NCBI GenBank assembly: GCA_963815135.1
Contig: CAWFFO010000001.1
Location: 418,519 to 482,518, forward strand
From: CAIWTU01 sp963815135
GTDB taxonomy: Bacteria > Desulfobacterota > Desulfuromonadia > Geobacterales > Geobacteraceae
Direction of reading: 5' to 3'
Length of the DNA: 64,000 bases
Of the stretch, positions 17,250-25,520 are shown piece by piece. The position numbers and the translations under genes were made by a program. Positions within the stretch are counted from its first letter, which is position 1. Every line of letters starts with the position of its first letter. The notes under the pieces are model-generated. The model was given only the letters and a program-made list of their open reading frames with translations. It had not been told where the DNA came from and searched no databases.

Positions 17250-18008
17250 ATGGCAATTGATGCGCTTTCAGCTAATTCATTAGCAAAAACCTGTTTACTT
17301 GAAGCTAATCTAAGGAACGAAGTGCAACAGACTTCAGATAATGGGTTTGGCAGGATTTTGAATGAAACAATGAGTGCCGTAAGTAATGATAAGACAGGTA
17401 TTAATAAAGAGAATGCGGTTGATGTCGCAGAAATAATAAAACTGGAGATGATGAGAAGTTCACTGTCGCTCGGGGAGGTGAATCCTGAACCTGCACAGGG
17501 TGAAATTGAAAACAAGATAAAGCTGATTTTAAAATATTTTGATAAGTATAAACAGGAAAATCCACAATCGAACGCAGTGGCGGAAAGTCAGGGTTGCAGT
17601 AATGTGTCAACTCAGGCAAAGGATGGAAGTGGACTTGATTCAATCATCAGTAAAGCTTCCAGTGCATATGGAATAGACCCGGGTTTGATCAAGGCGGTTA
17701 TAAAAGCCGAAAGCAACTTCAACCCTCAAGCAGTTTCTCCCGTCGGGGCACAAGGCCTGATGCAGCTGATGCCGTCGACTGCCAAAGGGCTGGGTGTGGT
17801 GAATTCCTTCGATCCCGAACAGAATGTCATGGCAGGAACGAAATTCCTGAAACAAATGCTGGACAGGTACAATGGAAATCTGGATTCAGCACTTGCCGCT
17901 TATAATTGGGGGCCAGGGAATCTGGAAAGAAAAGGTGGTGCTCTTCCGAAAGAAACCCGGGAATATATGACGAGAGTAAAAGGATATTATGCTGAATATT
18001 CGGCATGA
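17250..18008 (+). CDS. Lytic transglycosylase, SLT domain
   Basis: In this 252-residue protein the C-terminal 120 residues are a soluble lytic transglycosylase domain. The catalytic Glu is in VIKAESNFNPQAVSPVGAQG, followed by LMQLMPSTAKGLGV and AAYNWGPGNL. The N-terminal 130 residues are polar and helical, with no clear signal peptide. This is similar to flagellar rod-associated or specialised muramidases that are exported by another route. GAGGA precedes the ATG at 17250. An upstream in-frame TTG overlaps that ribosome-binding site. It would cut peptidoglycan between MurNAc and GlcNAc. A link to the flagellum is only inferred from the regulator next to it. Confidence 0.85.
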   Translation: MAIDALSANSLAKTCLLEANLRNEVQQTSDNGFGRILNETMSAVSNDKTGINKENAVDVAEIIKLEMMRSSLSLGEVNPEPAQGEIENKIKLILKYFDKYKQENPQSNAVAESQGCSNVSTQAKDGSGLDSIISKASSAYGIDPGLIKAVIKAESNFNPQAVSPVGAQGLMQLMPSTAKGLGVVNSFDPEQNVMAGTKFLKQMLDRYNGNLDSALAAYNWGPGNLERKGGALPKETREYMTRVKGYYAEYSA

Positions 18009-18060
18009 TATTATTTGATAATTCAAGTAATAGATTAAATAGTTGACCTAAATTCAGAAC

Positions 18061-18090
18061 AGCCCCATGATTAATTCATGGGGCTTTTTG
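18061..18090 (+). terminator. Rho-independent terminator
   Basis: A perfect 10-bp stem AGCCCCATGA / TCATGGGGCT with a 5-base TTAAT loop is followed by TTTTTG. It ends the regulator-transglycosylase unit. Confidence 0.9.
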
Positions 18091-18194
18091 TTTATGAGTC
18101 TATTATTCAGCCGTAATCCTGTATTAAAATTACAATCAACCGAAAAGCAGGAAAAATTACATCATTATAGATGAAATATGAGTTTTGCATGCTT

Positions 18195-18223
18195 TTGCCA
18201 GAAGAAACTTCATAGTATATACT
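18195..18223 (+). promoter_or_regulatory. Candidate sigma-70 promoter for pfp
   Basis: TTGCCA (18195-18200) and TATACT (18218-18223) are separated by 17 bases, with a predicted start near 18230. The rest of the 264-base gap upstream of the gene shows only the preceding terminator. Confidence 0.6.
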
Positions 18224-18272
18224 CTAAATTCGGAAGATCTTTTTCATCAACTTTGTCAAAAAGGAGATATCA

Positions 18273-19445
18273 ATGGGCAACAGGCAAAAAACCGTCGGTA
18301 TTCTGACAGGGGGCGGGGATGTTCCCGGTCTTAATCCAGCCCTGAAATCACTGGTCAACCGTGCCCTGGAAAACGGATACCGGGTGCTTGGAATAAGGCG
18401 CGGATGGGATGGGATTCTTCGTTACAACCCTGATGATTCTCAATCTTTCGAGAAAAATATTATTCCACTCGACAGGAACGCTGTGCGTACCGTCGATCGA
18501 ACCGGGGGCACATTTCTCCACACGAGTCGTACAAACCCGTCAAATGTGGCGGAAAATGAAGTTCCTGAATTCTTGCAGGCAGCGGCACATGATATTTCCA
18601 GTAAAGGTAAACGGGATTATACCCGGCACGTGATCGCCAACCTGGAGCATCTCGGCATTGATGCTCTGATCCCCATCGGCGGAGATGACACTCTCAGCTA
18701 TGCTGAACGTCTTCACCGAGAAGGTTTCCCTGTGATAGCAATACCTAAGACCATGGATAACGATGTCTATGGAACCGATTACTGTATAGGTTTTTCTACT
18801 GCGGTCACACGCAGTGTTCATTTCATACATGACCTGAGGACCAATGCCGGCTCCCATGAAAGAATTGCCATAATTGAATTGTTCGGACGAAACTCGGGCG
18901 AAACGTCGCTTGTCTCTGCTTATCTTTCCGGAGTAGACCGCGCGATAATATCGGAGGTTCCCTTCGATGTGGAAAAGCTCGCCGCCATGCTTGATGAAGA
19001 CAAAAAGGGCAACCCCAGCAATTATGCGATGGTTACCATATCCGAGGGAGCAACGATGCTGGGCGGACAAACAGTGGAGTACGGGTCGGAAGACGCCTAC
19101 GGACATAAAAAGCTCGGGGGGGTAGGCATGCTTCTGAGTGATGCGGTAAAACGACTTACTGGGTCCCATATTATCTATCAGCAGCTATCCTACCTGATGC
19201 GCTCAGGCGCCCCGGATTCCCTCGATCTCATGGTCGCGTTCAATTACGCCAATATGGCAATGGACCTGATTGTCGAAGGGGTTTCAGGTCGCCTGGTTGC
19301 CCTCCAGCGAGGCACTTACGTACACGTTCCACTCAGCACTATCATGGAGGGGCTGAAGCGGGTCGACGTCGACGAACTTTACGATACCACGCAGTATCGG
19401 CCCAAGGTTCGACATGTGATGGGAAAGCCGATGTTTCTGTATTGA
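18273..19445 (+). CDS. pfp: 6-phosphofructokinase, probably pyrophosphate-dependent
   Basis: This is a 390-residue phosphofructokinase family A protein. It starts VGILTGGGDVPGLNPALKSLVNRA, with the substrate motif PKTMDNDVYGTDYCIGFSTA. The two specificity positions favour PPi: the phosphate-donor loop reads GGDDT (Asp rather than the Gly of ATP enzymes), and Lys precedes TMDND (PKT rather than PGT). It phosphorylates fructose 6-phosphate, reversibly if PPi is used, in glycolysis or gluconeogenesis. AAAGGAGATATCA precedes the ATG. Donor preference is inferred from the family rule. Confidence 0.88.
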   Translation: MGNRQKTVGILTGGGDVPGLNPALKSLVNRALENGYRVLGIRRGWDGILRYNPDDSQSFEKNIIPLDRNAVRTVDRTGGTFLHTSRTNPSNVAENEVPEFLQAAAHDISSKGKRDYTRHVIANLEHLGIDALIPIGGDDTLSYAERLHREGFPVIAIPKTMDNDVYGTDYCIGFSTAVTRSVHFIHDLRTNAGSHERIAIIELFGRNSGETSLVSAYLSGVDRAIISEVPFDVEKLAAMLDEDKKGNPSNYAMVTISEGATMLGGQTVEYGSEDAYGHKKLGGVGMLLSDAVKRLTGSHIIYQQLSYLMRSGAPDSLDLMVAFNYANMAMDLIVEGVSGRLVALQRGTYVHVPLSTIMEGLKRVDVDELYDTTQYRPKVRHVMGKPMFLY

Positions 19446-19648
19446 ATTGCCGTATGGCATCAGGTGCCATCCTTACTTTTTTATTCTCATATCAGAAATA
19501 TTTTGTTATAAAGAAACAGCAGTTTTCTTTGTATTTTCGCCTGCCCGCATTCTCTCTCCAGTCCACATCAGGGTTGAAGAAATCAAGGAGTCTCAAAAAC
19601 GGGAAAATTTTCAAATATTTCCTCTTGGAATCGAGGTATCAGCAAACA

Positions 19649-20851
19649 ATGCCTATTGCAAAAATTGAAGGAGCACTGGAAGACATTAGACAGGGAAAGA
19701 TGGTAATACTTGTCGACGACGAGGATCGCGAGAATGAAGGCGACCTTACAATGGCGGCCGAACTGGCCACGCCGGAGGCCATAAATTTCATGGCCAGGCA
19801 CGGCAGGGGCCTGATCTGTCTGACACTGACCGAGCAAAAATGCGACGAGTTGAGGCTGTCGCCGATGGTGTCAAATAATACATCACCTTTCAGTACCGCT
19901 TTCACCGTATCCATTGAAGCAAAAAAGGGCGTGACAACGGGGATTTCTGCTGCCGACAGGGCCCATACCATAAAAACGGCGGTAGCAGAAGGCTGCAAGC
20001 CTGAAGATCTGGTCAAACCGGGTCATATTTTTCCTCTCAGGGCACGAACCGGCGGGGTTCTTGTCCGGACCGGCCAGACTGAAGGGTCCGTGGATCTGGC
20101 CAGGCTGGCGGGGCTGCAGCCTGCAGGAGTTATTTGCGAAATAATGAACGAAGACGGAACCATGGCGAGGATGCCGGAACTGCAGAAGTTTGCAAAACAG
20201 CACGGTCTCAAGATCTGCACGGTGGCAGACCTGATTGCCTACCGGATGAGGAAGGAATCTCTAGTCAGGCAAGCTACAGTGGCACTTATGCCAACCATAT
20301 TCGGAGAGTTCAAGGCAGTCGCCTTTGAAAACGACGTGGACCAGCTTGAGCATCTTGCCCTGGTCAAGGGTGAAGTGAAGGGTGACGAACCAGTGCTGGT
20401 ACGGGTCCACTCGGAGTGTCTGACCGGGGACGTATTCGGCAGTTGCCGCTGCGATTGTGGCGACCAATTGCATCATGCCATGAAAATGATCGATGAGGCA
20501 GGCAAGGGAGTTATACTATACATGCGTCAGGAGGGCCGCGGTATCGGGCTCACCAACAAGCTGAAAGCATATGCCCTTCAGGACGAAGGAAAAGATACCG
20601 TAGAGGCCAACATCGAACTTGGATTCAAGGCGGATATGCGTGACTACGGTATCGGGGCGCAGATACTGGTCAATCTGGGCATCAAAAAAATCCGGCTGAT
20701 GACAAACAATCCCAAGAAAATGGTTGGTCTGGAGGGATACGGCATAGATATTGTCGAGCGGGTGCCGGTTGAGATAGAGCCTACTATCTGCAACCTTCGA
20801 TATCTGCAGACGAAACGTGAGAAAATGGGTCATTTGCTGGAAAACCTTTAA
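19649..20851 (+). CDS. ribBA: Bifunctional 3,4-dihydroxy-2-butanone-4-phosphate synthase / GTP cyclohydrolase II
   Basis: The 400-residue fusion protein feeds both branches of riboflavin synthesis. The N-terminal RibB domain (about 1-200) has the metal/substrate motif DDEDRENEGDLTMAAE and HTIKTAVAEG. The C-terminal RibA domain (about 205-400) has the zinc site CLTGDVFGSCRCDCGDQL and the catalytic QEGRGIGLTNKLKAYALQD. Upstream in-frame codons extend to 19442, but the family start is the ATG at 19649 with GAGGT ahead of it. No FMN riboswitch was recognised in the 200-base leader. ribH and nusB follow, while ribD and ribE, often in the same operon, are not here. Confidence 0.95.
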   Translation: MPIAKIEGALEDIRQGKMVILVDDEDRENEGDLTMAAELATPEAINFMARHGRGLICLTLTEQKCDELRLSPMVSNNTSPFSTAFTVSIEAKKGVTTGISAADRAHTIKTAVAEGCKPEDLVKPGHIFPLRARTGGVLVRTGQTEGSVDLARLAGLQPAGVICEIMNEDGTMARMPELQKFAKQHGLKICTVADLIAYRMRKESLVRQATVALMPTIFGEFKAVAFENDVDQLEHLALVKGEVKGDEPVLVRVHSECLTGDVFGSCRCDCGDQLHHAMKMIDEAGKGVILYMRQEGRGIGLTNKLKAYALQDEGKDTVEANIELGFKADMRDYGIGAQILVNLGIKKIRLMTNNPKKMVGLEGYGIDIVERVPVEIEPTICNLRYLQTKREKMGHLLENL

Positions 20852-20901
20852 TCACAGTAAAATCTTAAATGATTAAAATATTAAATTTCCGGAGTGAGGG
20901 T

Positions 20902-21369
20902 ATGCCAAAATTTATTGAAGGAAGTCTGGATGCGAAAGGGTTGAAATTCGGCATCCTGGTAAGCAGGTTCAACAGTTTTATTTGCGAGCGTCTTCTTGAG
21001 GGAGCGCTGGATGCGCTGCTCAGGCACGGCGCTGTAGATGGAGATATTGAAGTGGCGAGGGTGCCCGGGGCATTCGAAATTCCCTTGGCTGCCAGAAAAA
21101 TGTCCGAAACAGGACGATATGACGCGATAATATGTCTTGGTGCGGTAATCCGTGGTTCAACACCGCATTTCGATTACGTTGCCGCTGAAGTTTCCAAGGG
21201 GGTGGCGCACGTATCTCTCGATTCTGGGATACCCGTTGCATTTGGTGTTCTTACAACCGACAGTATCGAACAGGCGATTGAAAGAGCGGGTACCAAGGCC
21301 GGCAACAAGGGCTTTGATGCGGCCATGACAGCTATCGAAACAGCGAATCTGTTCAAGGGGCTGAAATAG
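20902..21369 (+). CDS. ribH: 6,7-dimethyl-8-ribityllumazine synthase
   Basis: The 155-residue lumazine synthase condenses the RibB and RibD-branch products. Signatures are FGILVSRFNSFICERLLEGA, VARVPGAFEIPLAA, CLGAVIRGSTPHFDYVAAEVSKG and VAFGVLTTDSIEQA. GGAGTGAGGG directly precedes the ATG at 20902, so the upstream in-frame ATG at 20869 is not the start. The stop TAG overlaps the nusB GTG start. Confidence 0.95.
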   Translation: MPKFIEGSLDAKGLKFGILVSRFNSFICERLLEGALDALLRHGAVDGDIEVARVPGAFEIPLAARKMSETGRYDAIICLGAVIRGSTPHFDYVAAEVSKGVAHVSLDSGIPVAFGVLTTDSIEQAIERAGTKAGNKGFDAAMTAIETANLFKGLK

Positions 21370-21791
21370 TGGGATCCAGAAGAAGAGGCCGCGAACTGGC
21401 CTTGCAGATGCTCTATGCCCTGGACATGAACCCTTCGAATCCACCGACATCCTCCCGGTACATGCTGGATGATGCCGGGATAGACCTGGATTCCGTGGAA
21501 TTTGCCGAAGATCTGGTGCAGGGGGTTATTGAAAACAGGGAACTGATAGATCAGAAGATTCATGAAAAATCAAAAAACTGGTCAATCCCGAGAATGGCCA
21601 GAGTCGATCTGAACATTCTTCGCATGGCAACCTATGAATTGCTGATTCGCAATGATATACCCAGAAATGTCTCCATCAACGAGGCGATCGAAGTGGCCAA
21701 AAAATTCGGTACCGAGGAATCGCCGGCATTCATAAACGGAATTCTCGATGAAATAGCTGCCGATGTGCCTGATAAATCAAATAAAATGTGA
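21369..21791 (+). CDS. nusB: Transcription antitermination factor NusB
   Basis: The 140-residue all-helical NusB protein starts GSRRRGRELALQMLYALDMNP, has WSIPRMARVDLNILRMATYELL in the middle and INEAIEVAKKFGTEESPAFINGILDEI at the C-terminus. It binds boxA RNA with S10 (NusE) in ribosomal RNA antitermination. It begins with GTG that overlaps the ribH stop, the usual ribH-nusB coupling. Confidence 0.95.
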   Translation: MGSRRRGRELALQMLYALDMNPSNPPTSSRYMLDDAGIDLDSVEFAEDLVQGVIENRELIDQKIHEKSKNWSIPRMARVDLNILRMATYELLIRNDIPRNVSINEAIEVAKKFGTEESPAFINGILDEIAADVPDKSNKM

Positions 21792-21821
21792 TGGTGTTGT
21801 TGGACCGGTGAGAGGAGGAGT

Positions 21822-23132
21822 ATGAAGGAAATAAAAGTTGGATTACTTGGTTTCGGTACCATTGGTACCGGTGTTGTCCGGTTGCTAAGCAGCAATTCTT
21901 CAGTCATAGAAGAAAAACTCGGTGCGAAACTGATACTGAAAAGCATAGCCGATCTTGATACGAAGACAGACCGTGGTGTTGAAGTGGCGCCCGGAGTACT
22001 TACCGCGGATGCCGAGCAGGTGCTGACCGACCCTGAAATTTCGATCATCATCGAGTTGATAGGCGGCTACAAGCCTTCCAAGAAATTCATTCTCAAGGCA
22101 ATAGAAAACGGAAAGCATATAGTTACCGCCAACAAGGCATTGCTGGCCGTTCACGGTGAAGAAATTTATGCCGCGGCCGCCCGTAAAAGGGTCGAGATAA
22201 GGTACGAGGCCGCTGTTGGTGGTGGAATCCCCGTATTGTCGGCAATCAAAGGGAATATGGCGGCTAACAGGTTCGATACGGTGCTCGGAATTCTCAACGG
22301 CACCTGCAACTATATCCTGACTAAAATGACACGGGAAGGGGCAGATTTTTCCGATACATTGAAAAAAGCCCAGGAACTAGGTTATGCCGAAGCGAACCCG
22401 ACTTTCGACATAGAAGGCATCGACACAGCTCACAAACTCTGTATTCTGGTCTCACTATGCTTTGGCACTAGGGTGGATTTCAAGGATATCTATACCGAGG
22501 GTATCAGCTCCATTTCGTCAATTGATGTCGATTTCGCCCGCCAGTTCGGATACAAGATCAAACTTCTCGCCATCGGTAAACGGGATGGGGAGACAATCGA
22601 GGCACGGGTACACCCCACCATGATTCCGGTCGATTACCCGCTGGCAGATGTTGAAGGCGTTTTTAATGCTATAAGACTGACTGGTGACTTCGTGGATACG
22701 GTAATGTTCTACGGCCGTGGAGCCGGTATGGATCCCACCGCCAGCGCCGTAGTGGGTGATGTGATGGCGATTGCTCGGAACATAATGGTGGGTGTCAGCA
22801 GGAGAAGCGCTCCTCTGGGATTCCTCGATGAAAAAATTGTAACGCTTCCCATAAAACCGATCGGCGATACGGTGAGCAAATATTATCTCCGTTTCAGTGT
22901 GGTCGACAGGCCCGGTGTTCTGGCAAAGATAGCCGGAGCCCTGGGGGAAAACGGCATCAGTATCGAATCGATGATACAGACTTCGAGGCATGAAGGGGAG
23001 ACCGTTCCCATTGTGATCATGACACACGATGCGCGTGAAATGGATGTTAGAAAGGCCCTCAAGGTAATTGAAGAGATGCAGATAACAACTGAAAAAACAA
23101 ATCTCATCAGGATTGAAGACGCCCTGCAATAA
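21822..23132 (+). CDS. hom: Homoserine dehydrogenase
   Basis: The 436-residue enzyme reduces aspartate semialdehyde to homoserine on the way to threonine and methionine. It has the Rossmann motif VGLLGFGTIGTGVVRLL at the N-terminus, the catalytic/substrate region VTANKALLA, AAVGGGIPVLSAIKGN and GILNGTCNYILT. A C-terminal ACT domain (about 350-430, RFSVVDRPGVLAKIAGALGENGISIESM) suggests feedback control by threonine. AGAGGAGGAG precedes the ATG. A strong terminator follows. thrC lies close by on the other strand. Confidence 0.95.
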   Translation: MKEIKVGLLGFGTIGTGVVRLLSSNSSVIEEKLGAKLILKSIADLDTKTDRGVEVAPGVLTADAEQVLTDPEISIIIELIGGYKPSKKFILKAIENGKHIVTANKALLAVHGEEIYAAAARKRVEIRYEAAVGGGIPVLSAIKGNMAANRFDTVLGILNGTCNYILTKMTREGADFSDTLKKAQELGYAEANPTFDIEGIDTAHKLCILVSLCFGTRVDFKDIYTEGISSISSIDVDFARQFGYKIKLLAIGKRDGETIEARVHPTMIPVDYPLADVEGVFNAIRLTGDFVDTVMFYGRGAGMDPTASAVVGDVMAIARNIMVGVSRRSAPLGFLDEKIVTLPIKPIGDTVSKYYLRFSVVDRPGVLAKIAGALGENGISIESMIQTSRHEGETVPIVIMTHDAREMDVRKALKVIEEMQITTEKTNLIRIEDALQ

Positions 23133-23155
23133 GGTTTGGATTTCAATTCAGTGGT

Positions 23156-23199
23156 AATAGAAAAGGCGTTTGTGCAAGAGCACGGACGCCTTTTCTATT
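23156..23199 (+). terminator. Rho-independent terminator after hom
   Basis: A 14-bp inverted repeat has AATAGAAAAGGCGT paired with ACGCCTTTTCTATT around a 16-base loop. It lies between convergent hom and the HAD gene and could act in both directions. Confidence 0.8.
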
Positions 23200-23288
23200 C
23201 TCTCATTAACCAACTACCGATCCGGTGACAGTGACCGGTAACCAGCTTAGCAGAACTTCCAAAATGGTGAGTGCCTGAAATTTAATTT

Positions 23289-23978
23289 TCAGTCACGCAT
23301 CACGCGAATTTCCATCTTTCCTTCCTTTGGTATGAGCTGGCTGAAATAATTTATCGACGTGAACATTTTCGAAGACCTGGGCGCTATCATGGAGCTGAAC
23401 CTGCCGACGTATATCAGATATTTAATTCCATAATTCAGGGCGGTTTCCAGGTTAGTTTCGCTGTCTTCCGCGAGTAAGGTTTTCATGGGATCATAAGCGA
23501 TTTTTTCCTGAAGCCTGCCCCAGAAACCGTTATCTTCCTTTGGCAGTCCAAGGTCATGGGCGGAGATAATACCGGAAAAATAGTGTCCAAGCCTTGTCTT
23601 GCGCAATTTAAGGCTGAGAGTTTTGCTGTGGGCGTTTGTCACCAGGTAAGACGGTATGCCTTGATGTCGCAGGAACAGGAGAAATTCAACCACAAAAGGG
23701 TGAACCGCAATCAGGTGATCTACTTCCTGCTTGAGAACAGGGATGTCGAGTCCGAGCCTTTGTGACCAGTAATCCAGGTCGGTCCAGTTCAGGGTGTTTT
23801 CCTGGGAACGGAACAGGCCGTAAAGATACTCCTTTGCTTCTTCTATGGGAAGACCGTATTTACCGGAATAAACTTTGGGAACGTGCTCCAGCCAGAAATA
23901 ATCGTCGAAATGACGATCCAGCAGGGTGCCGTCCATATCCAGAAATACGGTTTCAATGCTATTCCAGTCAAGTATCAT
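23289..23978 (-). CDS. yrfG: HAD-family hydrolase, YrfG-like (GMP/IMP nucleotidase type)
   Basis: The 229-residue haloacid dehalogenase-like phosphatase has motif I VFLDMDGTLLD, with the nucleophile Asp and general acid Asp. NTLNWTDLDYWSQRLGLDI and TNAHSKTLSLKLRKTRLGHYF (motif II Thr) follow. LPKED and a motif IV LLAEDSETNLETA are also present. The arrangement (FDDYFWLEHVPK, then DYWSQRLGLD) matches YrfG, which acts on purine nucleotides. An ATG at 24017 is also in frame and would overlap thrC. The shorter start aligns with YrfG and is used here. It is transcribed with thrC. Confidence 0.82.
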   Translation of the reverse strand: MILDWNSIETVFLDMDGTLLDRHFDDYFWLEHVPKVYSGKYGLPIEEAKEYLYGLFRSQENTLNWTDLDYWSQRLGLDIPVLKQEVDHLIAVHPFVVEFLLFLRHQGIPSYLVTNAHSKTLSLKLRKTRLGHYFSGIISAHDLGLPKEDNGFWGRLQEKIAYDPMKTLLAEDSETNLETALNYGIKYLIYVGRFSSMIAPRSSKMFTSINYFSQLIPKEGKMEIRVMRD

Positions 23979-24006
23979 AAAATCCGACGTAGAGTGGGAA
24001 GATGCC

Positions 24007-25392
24007 TTAGAGGGCATTTTCGGAAATATAATTTCTTATTTCGGCAAGATCGGCATCCTTTATTTCACACCTGGACGGCAGGTTTTCTATGCCTGCCAGC
24101 GCGGCCGGTCTTGGAGGCTCGATGCCCGTTGCCGTTTTTACCGCATCGCCGAATTTGGCGGGGTGGGCCGTAGCCAGGCAGATGACCGGTGTCCCGTCGG
24201 TAACCGTGTCGAGGGCGGCCTTCACGCCAACGGCCGTGTGCGGGTCTAGAAGATATCCAGTTTCTTTATGGAAGGCCGATATGGTTGAGAGGGTTTCCTG
24301 CTCATTGACAGATTGCGAGGAAAAGACCGCCAGGACTCTTTCCCTTTCGACATCGGTGAATTCCATGCTGCCAGTATCGGAAAATGAAGCGAAGCTCTCG
24401 CGGACCCTTGCCGGATTCTCGTCATACAAGTAATAAAGGTAACGTTCGAAATTCGATGCCACCTGGATGTCCATGGACGGAGAGACGGTCGAGACGACCT
24501 TGCCCAGGGAATAATCTCCGTTATTGATAAAACGAGTCAAGATATTGTTTTCGTTGGTAGCAAGCAGAAGCTTTTTTATGGGCAATCCCATCCGCTTTGC
24601 CACATAACCTGCGAAAATATCGCCGAAATTGCCGGTCGGCACGGAAAAGATAACCTCGCGGGAGTTGTCTTCCGATATCCTGAAGTATGAGTAGAAATAA
24701 TAGACCACCTGGGCAAGTACCCGCGCCCAGTTTATGGAGTTTACCGCACCGAGAGAATACTTCTCCTTGAACTCGAGGTCGTTGAAAAGAGCCTTGACCA
24801 TGTTCTGACAGTCGTCGAAAGTTCCCCGAACGGCTATGTTGCGTACATTGTCGTCGAGAACGGTGGTCATCTGCAGGGCCTGGACCGGTGAGGTTTTGCC
24901 GTGAGGGTGGAGAATGAAAATGGCTATATTCTCCTTGCCGCGCACCCCGTAAATCGCGGCGCTTCCGGTATCGCCGGAGGTTGCGCCGACAATATTCATT
25001 TTCTGTTTACGTTCCTTGAGAAGGTATTCGAACAGGTTGCCGAGAAGTTGAAGAGCCACATCCTTGAAGGCCAGGGTAGGGCCGTGGAACAGTTCGAGTA
25101 TATAAACGCCGTCTTTCCTGACGGTAGGGGTGATCTCATCGCGGTCGAATGTTGAGTAGGACCCGGTTAGAAGTTTTTTCAAATCTTCAGGCGGGATGTC
25201 GTCGGCATAAAGGGATATCACCTGGAAGGCGAGATCCTGATAAGACAAATTCCTCCATGAGTCAAGTGTGCTCTTGTTAATGAAAGGAATACTTTCCGGT
25301 AAAAGCAGGCCTCCATCTGTGGCGAGACCCATCATGACCGCATCTTTGAAGCCCACCGGCTCAATTTTTCCTCTGGTGCTGATGTATTTCAT
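24007..25392 (-). CDS. thrC: Threonine synthase
   Basis: The 461-residue pyridoxal-phosphate enzyme converts O-phosphohomoserine to threonine. It starts MKYISTRGKIEPVGFKDAVM, with the PLP-lysine motif FHGPTLAFKDVALQLLGN, GATSGDTGSAAIYG (phosphate binding) and VPTGNFGDIFAGY. It is of the longer, bacterial type 2 form. The ATG at 25392 has AGGAAACGAG ahead of it. An upstream in-frame extension of 33 codons lacks family similarity. It lies convergent to hom, so both late threonine-pathway steps sit side by side. Confidence 0.94.
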   Translation of the reverse strand: MKYISTRGKIEPVGFKDAVMMGLATDGGLLLPESIPFINKSTLDSWRNLSYQDLAFQVISLYADDIPPEDLKKLLTGSYSTFDRDEITPTVRKDGVYILELFHGPTLAFKDVALQLLGNLFEYLLKERKQKMNIVGATSGDTGSAAIYGVRGKENIAIFILHPHGKTSPVQALQMTTVLDDNVRNIAVRGTFDDCQNMVKALFNDLEFKEKYSLGAVNSINWARVLAQVVYYFYSYFRISEDNSREVIFSVPTGNFGDIFAGYVAKRMGLPIKKLLLATNENNILTRFINNGDYSLGKVVSTVSPSMDIQVASNFERYLYYLYDENPARVRESFASFSDTGSMEFTDVERERVLAVFSSQSVNEQETLSTISAFHKETGYLLDPHTAVGVKAALDTVTDGTPVICLATAHPAKFGDAVKTATGIEPPRPAALAGIENLPSRCEIKDADLAEIRNYISENAL

Positions 25393-25520
25393 ACTCGTTT
25401 CCTGTCTGTCTGGTAATTTTTGCCATGGCGTTGACAGCGCAAGTCTAGCAGTAAATAAAGCAAAAGTGAAGCGCTTTGCGGCTGATCTCAATTACCTGCC
25501 TCCCGTCGCTTAATTTTACC

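Noticed and set aside
19446..19648. FMN riboswitch expected before ribBA
   Set aside because: No conserved RFN-element core was found in the 200-base leader, and the frame through it has no RibBA similarity.
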